From Dokdonella_A ginsengisoli (GTDB lineage Bacteria; Pseudomonadota; Gammaproteobacteria; Xanthomonadales; Rhodanobacteraceae), in NCBI RefSeq assembly GCF_042652785.1, contig NZ_JBHSHD010000016.1:62001-126000 (forward strand): a DNA stretch of 64,000 nt, given 5' to 3'. The first letter of the stretch is position 1. Each line of letters starts with the position of its first letter. The notes beneath the pieces were generated by a model. That model was given only the letters and a program-made list of their open reading frames with translations. It did not search any database and was not told where the DNA came from. Made by a program: the position numbers and the translations under genes. Of this stretch, positions 1-8,020 are shown piece by piece.

Positions 1-850
1 GCAGTCCGAGACCGCGCTTGGCGATGTTTGCGATCAGCTTGGCCTGGTTCGCCAGACCGGCGGCGACGCCGCTGCTCGGGTAGTTCGCCCCCGGCGACGG
101 CGTGTAGGTGGCCAGGCTCAGCGAGTCGATCAGTTCGACGGTGGTCGCCGCGCCGGAGCCGGCGAGCTCCAGCGCGCCCGAGCCGGCGTACATCTGGTTC
201 AGCGTCATCATCGTCGACAGCTTGTACAGCGGCTGGCCGTCGACCTGCGTGCCGCTGTTGCCGTTGGGATGGAAGCTGGACGGATCGTCCAGCGTCATCG
301 TGTCGCGCCGGCCGAGCAGGCTGTCCGGCGGCGCGGCGCCGGCGGCCAGCGCCGGGATCCGCGCGGTGTCGGGCACCTGCCCGGCCGATTCCAGGTGACG
401 CGCGAGCCAGCCGCTGCTCGTGCGCAAATCGCCGGGCGTGCCGAGATCGACATAGTCCTGCGCATCGAAATGGCTGCGCGAGATGTGCTCGAGCGGAAAG
501 CCGACGCCGTGCACGACCGCGAGCCTGCGCTGCTGGTAGAGCTCGTGCAGCCCGGTAGCGGCGAAATGCAGGCCGAAGTTGCCCGACAGCGGCAATGCGG
601 CGGTCGGGCCGCTGGTGCGGATGTGAATCGTCGGCCGCTTCGCCTCGTAGGGCGCGCGATCGGGACCGCCGATCGGCGGCACCAGGTTGAGGCCGTCCAT
701 GCCGCCGCGCAGGAACACGAAGACGAGAAAACGGTCGCCGACCCACTCCGCGCGCGCAGGCCGGCTGCGCAGCGCGAGCTGCATTCCGCCCAGCGCGGTG
801 AGACAGAGCGTGGAGCCCTTGAGGAAGCCGCGTCGCGTGAGATTGCCCAT
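1..850 (-). CDS. DUF1501 family Tat-exported protein (C-terminus cut by window edge)
   Basis: Read on the minus strand from the ATG at 850, the frame stays open to the window edge, giving about 283 residues of an unfinished protein. It begins MGNLTRRGFLKG, a twin-arginine signal (TRRGFLK) followed by a hydrophobic stretch, so export in folded form is expected. The FLRGGMDGLN segment near residue 47 and the later SRSHFDAQDY segment are typical of the DUF1501 (sulfatase-like fold) family. The partner DUF1800 gene ends 11 bases upstream (862), the pairing usually seen for these families, so they probably form one unit. Function is unknown; an extracytoplasmic role is inferred. The C-terminal third is outside the window. 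Confidence 0.85.
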   Translation of the reverse strand, partial: MGNLTRRGFLKGSTLCLTALGGMQLALRSRPARAEWVGDRFLVFVFLRGGMDGLNLVPPIGGPDRAPYEAKRPTIHIRTSGPTAALPLSGNFGLHFAATGLHELYQQRRLAVVHGVGFPLEHISRSHFDAQDYVDLGTPGDLRTSSGWLARHLESAGQVPDTARIPALAAGAAPPDSLLGRRDTMTLDDPSSFHPNGNSGTQVDGQPLYKLSTMMTLNQMYAGSGALELAGSGAATTVELIDSLSLATYTPSPGANYPSSGVAAGLANQAKLIANIAKRGLGL

Positions 851-861
851 GACGTCCTCGC

Positions 862-2712
862 TCAGCGCAGCATCGCTTGTGGACTGAACAGGATGCAGTC
901 GACCATCCCGCGCAGCCGGTTGTACCAGTAGTTCGGGCCGGAATTGGTGCCGATGCCCTGCGTGTTGCCGGCCGGTCCGGCGCCGATGCCGACGTCGGCC
1001 GGAAACATCGTCAGGGTGTCGGTGTTGCGGCACAGGAAGTCGCGCACCTGCGTGTGCAGCGCGGTGCCGATCCAGCCGTTGGCCGAATCCGGCGCCCAGC
1101 CGAAGCAGCGCGTCAGCCAGAAGTCGGCGAGCTTGTTCGGCGTGTGCTGGGCCACGTTGCTGCCGAATTCGGCCAGCGTCGTCGCCAGCACAGGTGCCAG
1201 CGGCGTCTGTTCGTTGCCGGTGCCTTCGTCGAGGGTCCAGTCGATCGTGCGCCACGCGTGCACGAAGGCGGTGCTGCCCATCCAGTAGTCCGAGGCATCG
1301 GGGAATCCGTTCGGCGGCCGCCAGTCGAACGGACGATGTCCGGTGCGGCGGAAGCGGTCCATGAAGGTGTCGCTGGCCGGCGAGCCGTTGGCGACGTTGC
1401 GCCGTACGGTGAAATCGACGCTGACCGCGCGCAAGGCGGAAACGACCGTCTCGAACGGCCGCTTGACCTTGTTGCCGAAGTTCGCGATGTCGCTGAAGCA
1501 GCCGGGAATCGTCGGATCGCCGTCCTGGCTGCCGTACAGCAGGATCGCGCGCACCACCTGCTTGAGCTGGTCGGCCGCGTTGCGCGCGGTGAAGAACACG
1601 TGCGCGGCGTTGTCGATCACCTCCTGCGGCGGATTCTCGCCGAGGAAGCGCCGCGCGAGCTTGGTCGCGATGTGGCGGCCGGTGCCCGGATGCATCGCGA
1701 TGCGATCGAGGAAAGCCGCGATCTCCGTCGCCGGCGGCGTGTTCGCCGCCTGGAACAGGCCCACCACGGTCTTCTGGCCGATGTCGTGCCAGCCGTTGAT
1801 GAAGGCCGGCAGGCCGTTGTTGGTGGTGCCGTTGCCGCCGTTGCCGAAACTCCAGCCGGTCAGTGCGCGCGCGAGCTCGTAGACGTCGGCGTCGACGTAG
1901 CCGACCGGCATGCCCGCGCCGTCCTCGCCGGCCGGGATCGACGGCACCTCGTGCTGCTGCAATTCGGGCCCGAGGTAGTTCAGCGCCCCGAGCGTGTGCA
2001 GCTCGAGAATCTCGCGCGCGTAGTTCTCGTTGAAACTGGGCGCGCGATTGATGTAGTTGTCGAGGAAATACAGCATCGCCGGCGACTCGAACGTCTTCTG
2101 CAGCAAGGTGCGGAAGTTGCCCAGCGAATGCTTGCGGATGACCTCGCGATCCCAGTGTTCCCAGGTCGGAGCGGCGTAGCGGTCGTAGCCGTACAGGCTG
2201 AAATGGTCGTGCCAGAAGTCGGCGAGCTGCTCGACCAGCTGCCAGCGCGAATAGAACGCACGCACGAACACGGCGCGCTCGCCTTCGCGGATCGGCAGGT
2301 CGCGCACGTACGGTCCGCCGGACGGGTTGCCGTTGACCTCGTAGTCGGTCCAGCTCTGGTCGAAGCTCTTGCCGAGCGTGACGTAGTCCGGGTGGGCCAG
2401 GCGCGCGTCGACGTCAGCGTCGGTCACGTTGCCGTTGCCGTCGCGGCTCGGAGCGAGCTGCTCGTCGACGAAGGCGGTCAGGCGGTCGACGTCGCCGGCG
2501 CCGAGCGAATTGAAGTGCTCGATGCTGTAGAGCGAGCCCTTGCGCGGCCCGAAGCCGAGCCGGCCCAGCACGTAGGCGGCGAATGGCGGAGTCAATGCGT
2601 TCGACGACAATCCGGCGAGCGAGGGAGGCGAATGCCCTGCCCCTGCGCCGGCCAACCCTGCGAGAAAACCACGCCGCGTGGCGGACGAACCGCCCTGAGC
2701 CTGTACCGCCAT
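862..2712 (-). CDS. DUF1800 family Tat-exported protein
   Basis: 616 residues. The N-terminus has a twin-arginine motif (TRRGFLAG, about residues 12-19) and a Gly/Ala-rich hydrophobic segment. Family hallmarks are visible: FWHDHFSLYG at about 166-175 and NENYAREILELHTLG at about 228-242, a strongly conserved DUF1800 block, plus a late RPFDWRPPNGFPD block. It lies directly upstream of the DUF1501 gene, the normal arrangement. No enzymatic activity is established for the family; the pair is thought to act in the cell envelope. Start is the ATG at 2712; a downstream start would remove the Tat motif. Length fits complete family members. Confidence 0.88.
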   Translation of the reverse strand: MAVQAQGGSSATRRGFLAGLAGAGAGHSPPSLAGLSSNALTPPFAAYVLGRLGFGPRKGSLYSIEHFNSLGAGDVDRLTAFVDEQLAPSRDGNGNVTDADVDARLAHPDYVTLGKSFDQSWTDYEVNGNPSGGPYVRDLPIREGERAVFVRAFYSRWQLVEQLADFWHDHFSLYGYDRYAAPTWEHWDREVIRKHSLGNFRTLLQKTFESPAMLYFLDNYINRAPSFNENYAREILELHTLGALNYLGPELQQHEVPSIPAGEDGAGMPVGYVDADVYELARALTGWSFGNGGNGTTNNGLPAFINGWHDIGQKTVVGLFQAANTPPATEIAAFLDRIAMHPGTGRHIATKLARRFLGENPPQEVIDNAAHVFFTARNAADQLKQVVRAILLYGSQDGDPTIPGCFSDIANFGNKVKRPFETVVSALRAVSVDFTVRRNVANGSPASDTFMDRFRRTGHRPFDWRPPNGFPDASDYWMGSTAFVHAWRTIDWTLDEGTGNEQTPLAPVLATTLAEFGSNVAQHTPNKLADFWLTRCFGWAPDSANGWIGTALHTQVRDFLCRNTDTLTMFPADVGIGAGPAGNTQGIGTNSGPNYWYNRLRGMVDCILFSPQAMLR

Positions 2713-2817
2713 GACACGCCCTGCATTCCCCTGTAGGACGCATCCTAGCGATCTGCGGTGACAGGACTGTGCTGTGCTCCGCTTTTCGTTCAGCTCGCCG
2801 GCGCGAAGACGGCGGCC

Positions 2818-4161
2818 TTAGGCGGCCGGCGCCTTCACGCTGCGCCCCCGGCCGATGCCGTAGTAGGCCAGCCCGGCCTCCTCGACCGCCTTCGGCTCGA
2901 AGATGTTGCGGCCGTCGAACACGACCGGCTGCTTGAGCTGGCTGCGGATGCGCTCGAAGTCCGGGCTGCGGAACGCCTTCCACTCGGTCACGATCACCAG
3001 CGCGTCGGCCCCTTCGAGCGCGGCGTACTGGCCGCACAGGACCAGGTCGTCGCGTTCGCCGTACAGGCGCGCCGTCTCGGCGCCGGCTTCCGGGTCGTAG
3101 GCGCGGACCTTGGCGCCGGCCTGCCACAGCTGCTCGAGCAGGGTCCGGCTCGGCGCTTCGCGCATGTCGTCGGTGTTCGGCTTGAACGCCAGCCCCCACA
3201 GCGCGATCGTGCGGCCGGAGAGGTCGGCGCCGAAGTGCCGCTCGACGAGGGCGAACAGCTTGCGCTTCTGCGCCGCGTTGACCGCCTCGACCGCGGCGAG
3301 CAGGCGCGGCTCGTGGCCGTGCTGCCGAGCCGTGTACTCCAGCGCCTTGACGTCCTTCGGAAAGCACGAGCCGCCGTAGCCGGCGCCGGGATAGATGAAG
3401 TGGTAGCCGATGCGCGGATCGGAGCCGATGCCGCGGCGTACGAGCTCGACGTCGGCGCCGACCTGTTCGGCGATGTTCGCGATCTCGTTCATGAAGCTGA
3501 TCTTGGTCGCCAGCATCGCGTTCGCGGCGTACTTGGTCAGCTCGGCCGAGCGCACGTCCATCAGCACGATGCGCTCGTGGTTGCGGTTGAACGGCGCGTA
3601 CAGCGCCTTGAGCATCTCCACCGCGCGCGCGCTGTCGGCGCCGATGATGATGCGGTCCGGGCGCAGGCAGTCCTGCACCGCGTCGCCTTCCTTGAGGAAT
3701 TCCGGATTGGAGACGACGTCGAACGTGACCTCGCTGCCGCGCGCGACCAGCTCGGCGGTGATCGTCGCGCGCACCGAATCGGCCGTACCGACCGGCACCG
3801 TCGACTTGTTGACGACGACGGCATAGCGGTTGAGCGTGCGGCCGACCGTGCGCGCCACCGCCAGCACGTGCGAAAGGTCGGCGCTGCCGTCCTCGTCGGG
3901 AGGCGTACCGACCGCGATGAAGATCAGCTGCGCATGCGCGACGGCCTCGGCGGCGTCGGTGGTGAACCTCAGATGCCCGCTGGCGCGGTTGGCGCGCACG
4001 AGCGGCTCCAGGCCGGGCTCGTAGATCGGGATCTCGCCGCGCTCGAGGCGGGCGATCTTTTCCGCATCGATGTCGACGCAGACCACATCGTTGCCCACCT
4101 CGGCGAGGCAGGTGCCGGTGACCAGGCCGACGTAGCCGGTTCCGAAGATCGTCACGCGCAT
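2818..4161 (-). CDS. ugd: UDP-glucose 6-dehydrogenase
   Basis: 447 residues, the usual length for bacterial UGDH. It oxidises UDP-glucose to UDP-glucuronate in two NAD-dependent steps, in the cytoplasm, supplying precursors for exopolysaccharide or modified LPS. The Rossmann motif GTGYVG is at residues 7-12, the NKSTVPVG block near 118-125, and the catalytic cysteine is C266 in GGSCFPKD. The start is supported by a TAGGGAA ribosome-binding sequence about 7 bases upstream. It follows fkpA on the same strand, but a strong terminator lies between them, so it probably has its own promoter in or near the terminator region. No polysaccharide genes are adjacent. Confidence 0.96.
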   Translation of the reverse strand: MRVTIFGTGYVGLVTGTCLAEVGNDVVCVDIDAEKIARLERGEIPIYEPGLEPLVRANRASGHLRFTTDAAEAVAHAQLIFIAVGTPPDEDGSADLSHVLAVARTVGRTLNRYAVVVNKSTVPVGTADSVRATITAELVARGSEVTFDVVSNPEFLKEGDAVQDCLRPDRIIIGADSARAVEMLKALYAPFNRNHERIVLMDVRSAELTKYAANAMLATKISFMNEIANIAEQVGADVELVRRGIGSDPRIGYHFIYPGAGYGGSCFPKDVKALEYTARQHGHEPRLLAAVEAVNAAQKRKLFALVERHFGADLSGRTIALWGLAFKPNTDDMREAPSRTLLEQLWQAGAKVRAYDPEAGAETARLYGERDDLVLCGQYAALEGADALVIVTEWKAFRSPDFERIRSQLKQPVVFDGRNIFEPKAVEEAGLAYYGIGRGRSVKAPAA

Positions 4162-4189
4162 GCCAATTCCCTACTTTTGGAAACCACAC

Positions 4190-4224
4190 CAAAAACAAAG
4201 GCGCGCCGGTTCGCGGCGCGCCTT
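4190..4224 (-). terminator. Intrinsic terminator of fkpA
   Basis: A perfect 10-bp stem (AAGGCGCGCC at 4198-4207 with its complement at 4215-4224) closes a 7-base loop. On the minus strand the stem is followed by TTTGTTTTT. It lies 22 bases after the fkpA stop and before the ugd start, so it should end fkpA transcription. Confidence 0.88.
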
Positions 4225-4245
4225 CGTGGACCGCATCGCAGCGGC

Positions 4246-5070
4246 TTACTTCTTGTCGCCAGCCTTCGCAGCCGGCTTGGCGGCGGGCTTGGCCGCGGCG
4301 GCCGGCTTGTCCGACGGCTTTTCGATGTCGAGCAGCTCGACTTCGAAGATCAGCGTCGCGTTCGGACCGATCTGGCCCGGCGCGTTCTCGCCGTAGGCCA
4401 GGTCCGACGGCACGAACAGCTTGTACTTCGAGCCGACCGGCATCAGCTGCAGACCTTCGCTCCAGCCCTTGATCACGCCGTTCAGCGGGAACGTGGCCGG
4501 CTGGCCGCGATCGTAGGAGCTGTCGAACTTCTCGCCGTTGATCTTGGTGCCGAGGTAGTTGACCTTGACCGTGTCGGTCGCCTTCGGCTTCGGACCGGTA
4601 CCTTCCTTCTCGGCGATGTACTGCAGGCCCGAGGCGGTCGTCTTCACGCCGGCCTTGCCCTTGTTCGCGGCCAGGAAGTCCACGCCTTCCTTCTTGTTCT
4701 TGTCGGCGACGACCTTCTGCTCGGCTACGCGCTTGGCCTGCATCTGCTGCATGAAGGCCTGGCGCACCTGCAGCGCCTCCTCCTGGGTCAGCGAGGTCTT
4801 CTCGCCCTTCAGCGTGGCTTCCAGCGCCTGCTCGACGACCTTGATGTCGATGTCGTCCTTGATCTGCACCAGGCCGCGGCCGATGTCCATGCCGACCATC
4901 GTGCTGACCTTGTTCTTGTCGATCGCGACCGGCGGCGTGGCCGCGGCGGCGCCCGACTTGGCCGGTGCGATGGCCGGTGCCGTCTTGGCCGGCTCGGCGG
5001 CGATCGCGCTGCCGACGGCGAAACTGGCCACCAGCGCGGCCACAAGGGACTTCTGCACGAAACGCGTCAT
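4246..5070 (-). CDS. fkpA: FKBP-type peptidyl-prolyl cis-trans isomerase, FkpA-like
   Basis: 274 residues from the ATG at 5070, chosen because an AGGAG sequence lies 6 bases upstream and the protein then opens with a clean signal peptide (MTRFVQKSLVAALVASFAVG, cleavage near AIA/AEP). A longer upstream reading has no signal or binding site. Residues about 45-150 are the helical FKBP_N dimerisation domain. Residues about 155-250 are an FKBP domain with the canonical residues (VNYLGT, FDSS, VIKGW, LAYG). The tail is Lys/Ala/Pro-rich repeats (PAAKPAAKA). It is expected to be a periplasmic chaperone and proline isomerase. It is followed by its own terminator. Compare the degenerate FKBP at 62356. 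Confidence 0.94.
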   Translation of the reverse strand: MTRFVQKSLVAALVASFAVGSAIAAEPAKTAPAIAPAKSGAAAATPPVAIDKNKVSTMVGMDIGRGLVQIKDDIDIKVVEQALEATLKGEKTSLTQEEALQVRQAFMQQMQAKRVAEQKVVADKNKKEGVDFLAANKGKAGVKTTASGLQYIAEKEGTGPKPKATDTVKVNYLGTKINGEKFDSSYDRGQPATFPLNGVIKGWSEGLQLMPVGSKYKLFVPSDLAYGENAPGQIGPNATLIFEVELLDIEKPSDKPAAAAKPAAKPAAKAGDKK

Positions 5071-5308
5071 GTTCACTCCTGGAAGAATTCGAGGTGGGGC
5101 CGGTCTGCAACACCCGGCGGCAGAGCCATGCGGCTGCCGGCCGCCAATCGGGGCCGCGTATTGTGGACGCGGCACCGGACGTTGGCAAACGGCGCGCCGG
5201 GCATGGGACCGGTCGCTTGGAGAGCGCCGTCACCACAAGGTTCCCGTGCGATCGACGCAGGCTCGACGTCCGTTCAGCCGGCCATTCCGGGCGGCCCGAA
5301 GCGTCCTG

Positions 5309-5336
5309 TTGACAAGGCTATTTTTAGTGTTATAGT
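5309..5336 (+). promoter_or_regulatory. Sigma-70 type promoter of the GntR/ABC operon
   Basis: TTGACA at 5309-5314, a 16-base spacer, then TATAGT at 5331-5336: a near-consensus promoter, among the best in this window. The start codon of the first gene is at 5380, giving a leader of about 37 bases. The -10 box lies inside the 26-bp palindrome at 5325-5350, so a bound repressor would block RNA polymerase. Confidence 0.82.
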
Positions 5337-5350
5337 TAACTACAACACTA
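5325..5350. promoter_or_regulatory. 26-bp palindromic operator, probable target of the GntR/YtrA regulator
   Basis: The half-sites TAGTGTTATAGTT and AACTACAACACTA are inverted copies with one mismatch in 13 positions, centred on GTTAAC. The palindrome covers the -10 box and extends past the start point. GntR-family dimers of the YtrA group commonly repress their own operon through such dyads. That this regulator binds here is inference from position and symmetry. Confidence 0.72.
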
Positions 5351-5379
5351 CTTCATCAATCGCCTCACGGGAGGCAGCC

Positions 5380-5757
5380 ATGCCGAATCGATCGATCCAA
5401 CTCCTCGTCCTTGCCACCGCCCTGTTCGGCACGGCCGCGACCGTGATGGTCGTTTCCGGCCTGACCACCGGCGCCACGACCCAGCCCGATGCCCAGACCG
5501 CGCTCGAAGCTCCGGTCCTGCTGCCCACGGTGGTCGTGCGCCCGGAAGCGGAAATCCCGACCCTGGGTGAAATCACCGTCAGCCCGAGCCGCGCCGAGCG
5601 GATCGCCGCCGGCCTCGAGGTCGCCGACGACGAAGACGCGCTCGACGCCGTCGCCGAACGCGTGCGCGCCTCCTCGCGCGCGCTGCTGCCCGGCAGCGGC
5701 TTCGGCATGCCCTACTATTCCTTCGGCAAGCCTCTGCAACGCGTGAACAAGGAATGA
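5380..5757 (+). CDS. Small exported or membrane-anchored protein leading the GntR/ABC operon
   Basis: 125 residues; I do not recognise a family. The N-terminus is positively charged and then hydrophobic (about residues 6-30), consistent with a signal peptide or single membrane anchor. The mature part holds a Pro/Val segment (LLPTVVVRPEAEIPTLGEI), an acidic patch (EVADDEDALDAVAERV) and an aromatic end (GMPYYSFGKPLQ). A GGAGG-like sequence precedes the ATG. It is the first gene after the palindromic promoter, and its stop is 5 bases before the regulator start, so it is co-expressed with the regulator and the ABC exporter. A role as substrate, partner or sensor for the exporter is possible but unproven. 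Confidence 0.7.
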   Translation: MPNRSIQLLVLATALFGTAATVMVVSGLTTGATTQPDAQTALEAPVLLPTVVVRPEAEIPTLGEITVSPSRAERIAAGLEVADDEDALDAVAERVRASSRALLPGSGFGMPYYSFGKPLQRVNKE

Positions 5758-5762
5758 CGGGA

Positions 5763-6131
5763 ATGAGCATCGCCTGGAACGACTCGACGCCGATCTATCG
5801 CCAGCTGCGCGACCGCGTGGTGGCGATGATTCTGGACGGCGTGCTCAAGCAGGGCGATCCGCTGCCGTCGGTGCGCCAGGTCGCCGGCGATTTCCAGATC
5901 AATCCGATCACGGTGTCGAAGGCCTATCAGGAACTGGTGGACGAGAACCTGGTGGAGAAACGAAGGGGGCTGGGCATGTACGTGACCGATGGCGCGCGGG
6001 AAGCGCTGCTGAAATCCGAGCGCGAGCGCTTCCTGCGCGAGGAGTGGCCGGCGCTGCACGCGCGCCTGGTGCGCCTCGGCCTGGATCTCGGACAGCTCAT
6101 GGAGCAGGCCAGGCAGGAGGAGTCGAAATGA
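5763..6131 (+). CDS. GntR family transcriptional regulator, YtrA subfamily
   Basis: 122 residues: a winged helix-turn-helix (about 10-75, containing LPSVRQVAGDFQINPITVSKAYQELVDE) and a short helical tail of about 45 residues. This short form without a large ligand domain defines the YtrA group, which normally represses a linked ABC-transporter operon. I chose the ATG at 5763 because AAGGA lies 9 bases upstream; the ATG at 5754 overlaps the preceding stop but sits directly on that AAGGA. Its stop overlaps the ATPase start (ATGA), indicating translational coupling. Likely autoregulated through the 5325-5350 palindrome (inference). Confidence 0.9.
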   Translation: MSIAWNDSTPIYRQLRDRVVAMILDGVLKQGDPLPSVRQVAGDFQINPITVSKAYQELVDENLVEKRRGLGMYVTDGAREALLKSERERFLREEWPALHARLVRLGLDLGQLMEQARQEESK

Positions 6132-7012
6132 ACGCGCCGAACGGCATTCCCGGCAATGCGCCGGTGGTCAGGGCACGCGGCATGACCAAGCGCTTCGGCG
6201 CGACCAAGGCGCTCGACGGCGTGGACTTCGACGTCGAGGCCGGCCGCATCGTCGGGCTGATCGGCCCGAACGGCGCCGGCAAGACCACCGCGCTGAAGGC
6301 GATCCTCGGCCTCACCGATTTCGACGGCGAACTGTCCGTGCTGGGCTTCGATCCACGTCGCCAGCGCACCCAGCTGATGGAGCAGGTGTGCTTCATCGCC
6401 GACGTCGCCGTGCTGCCGCGCTGGCTGCGCGTGCGCGAGGCGGTCGAGTTCGTCGGCGGCGTGCATCCGCGCTTCTCGCGCGAGAAATGCCAGGCCTTCC
6501 TCGCACACACCAAGATCGAACCCGGCATGCGCGTGCGCGAGCTGTCCAAGGGCATGATCGTGCAGCTGCATCTGGCGCTGGTCATGGCGATCGACGCCCG
6601 CCTGCTGGTGCTCGACGAGCCGACGCTGGGGCTCGACATCCTCTATCGCAAGTCGTTCTACGAGAGCCTGCTCGGCGACTACTTCGACGAGAACAAGACG
6701 ATCATCGTGACCACGCACCAGGTCGAGGAGATCGAGCACATCCTGACCGACCTGGTCTTCATCCGCGACGGCCGCATCGCGCTCGCCGCGACGATGGAGG
6801 AAGTCGGCGAGCGCTACGCCGAGGTCATGGTCAATCCGGACAGGACCGAAGCCGCCCGGGCACTGAAACCGATCAACGAGCGGCAGATCTTCGGCAAATC
6901 CATTTTCCTGTTCGACGGAGTCGAGCGTTCGCGCCTGGCCGAACTCGGCGAGCTGCACAAGCCGAGCGTCGCCGACCTGTTCGTCGCGACCATGAAAGGA
7001 ACCTACGCATGA
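6128..7012 (+). CDS. ABC transporter ATP-binding protein
   Basis: 294 residues. The Walker A motif GPNGAGKT is at 46-53 and Walker B LLVLDEP near 160, followed by the D-loop GLD and the switch histidine in TTHQVEE. The signature loop reads LSKGM instead of LSGGQ, as in several exporter ATPases of this YtrB-like type. About 60 residues after the nucleotide-binding domain form a C-terminal extension common in these proteins. It starts inside the regulator stop codon and ends inside the permease start (ATGA), so regulator, ATPase and permease are tightly coupled. Substrate is unknown; export of an envelope-active compound is typical of such operons. Confidence 0.92.
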   Translation: MNAPNGIPGNAPVVRARGMTKRFGATKALDGVDFDVEAGRIVGLIGPNGAGKTTALKAILGLTDFDGELSVLGFDPRRQRTQLMEQVCFIADVAVLPRWLRVREAVEFVGGVHPRFSREKCQAFLAHTKIEPGMRVRELSKGMIVQLHLALVMAIDARLLVLDEPTLGLDILYRKSFYESLLGDYFDENKTIIVTTHQVEEIEHILTDLVFIRDGRIALAATMEEVGERYAEVMVNPDRTEAARALKPINERQIFGKSIFLFDGVERSRLAELGELHKPSVADLFVATMKGTYA

Positions 7013-7986
7013 ACCACCTGCCGCTGCTGATCAAGCGCGAATACTGGGAACACCGCGGCGGTTTCCTGTGGACGCCGGTCTGGATCGTGACCGCGGTCCT
7101 GGTCATCACCGCGATGGGCATCATCAGCGCCGAAGTGTTCGCCACCAAGGCTCAGGTGCACATCGGCTTCTCGCTCGACGAACTGCGCGGAAGCATCAGC
7201 GCCAACGACCTCGCGCAGGCCGGCAACGGCCTGGACCTGGCACAGCTGTCGATCGCCGGCATCGCCAGCATCGGCCTGTTCTTCGTCACGTTCTTCTATC
7301 TGCTCGGCGCGCTCTACGACGACCGCCGCGACCGCAGCGTGCTGTTCTGGAAATCGCTGCCGGTATCGGACGCGGCGACCGTCGCCTCCAAGGCGCTGGC
7401 GGCGCTGCTGCTGATGCCGGTGATCATGCTCGCGGTGGCGACTCTCGCCTACCTCGTGTTCCTGGTGCTGGTATGCGGCTGGGCGGCGCTGCACGGGGTG
7501 AATCCGCTGCCGGCGGTGATGGCCTCGCATCCGCTCGGCCTGTTCCTGCGCCTGGCCGCCACCCTGCCGGTGCAGGCGCTGTGGGCGCTGCCGGCGGTCG
7601 GCTGGCTGCTGTTCTGGTCCGCCTTCGCGCGCAGCAAGCCGTTCCTGTGGGCCGTACTGATACCGGCGGTCGCGGTCGCGGCGAATCGCTGGCTGCGCAT
7701 GATCAGCGGCGTGGACCTGTTCGGCGACCTCAACGTCGGCGCGATCCTCGGTCGCCTGCTCTTCAGCATCTTTCCCGGCAGCTGGCTCGGTGCGGACGGC
7801 GTGTTCGTCGGCGCCACGCGCATCTCGCTGAGCATCAACGACGACCACGTCGTCGGCAGCTTCGATCCCAGCCGCATCTACGGCCTGCTGGCGACCTCGA
7901 ACCTGTGGATCGGCGTGATCGGCGGCCTCGTCCTGCTCGCCGGCGCGGTCTGGCTGCGCGGACGCCGCATCGAAACCAGCGTCTGA
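7009..7986 (+). CDS. ABC transporter permease
   Basis: 325 residues from the ATG at 7009, which overlaps the ATPase stop. It is strongly hydrophobic, with about six predicted membrane segments: near 22-43, 83-105, 125-160 (probably two), 175-205, 215-235 and a final one near 295-318. The protein ends with an Arg-rich cytoplasmic tail. A long polar region between the last two helices probably faces the periplasm. It resembles ABC-2 type exporter permeases paired with YtrB-like ATPases. Likely one permease type forming a homodimer with two ATPases. Substrate cannot be told from sequence. Confidence 0.88.
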   Translation: MNHLPLLIKREYWEHRGGFLWTPVWIVTAVLVITAMGIISAEVFATKAQVHIGFSLDELRGSISANDLAQAGNGLDLAQLSIAGIASIGLFFVTFFYLLGALYDDRRDRSVLFWKSLPVSDAATVASKALAALLLMPVIMLAVATLAYLVFLVLVCGWAALHGVNPLPAVMASHPLGLFLRLAATLPVQALWALPAVGWLLFWSAFARSKPFLWAVLIPAVAVAANRWLRMISGVDLFGDLNVGAILGRLLFSIFPGSWLGADGVFVGATRISLSINDDHVVGSFDPSRIYGLLATSNLWIGVIGGLVLLAGAVWLRGRRIETSV

Positions 7987-8020
7987 TTTCCGCGACCTCC
8001 GGTCGCAACGGGAGACCACC

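Larger units (their letters stand above)
5071..5379. other. Intergenic region between fkpA and the YtrA-type operon
   Basis: About 310 bases between divergent genes. The left two-thirds (5071-5300) shows no feature I can support beyond the fkpA ribosome-binding site. The right end holds the operon promoter and palindromic operator described separately. This end is strikingly AT-rich compared with its surroundings. Confidence 0.7.

Noticed and set aside
2414..5236. Long (940-residue) minus-strand frame and similar long frames on the opposite strand of real genes
   Set aside because: Arg/Gly/Ala-rich translations typical of shadow frames in high-GC DNA. They cover ugd and fkpA, which have clear families and ribosome-binding sites.
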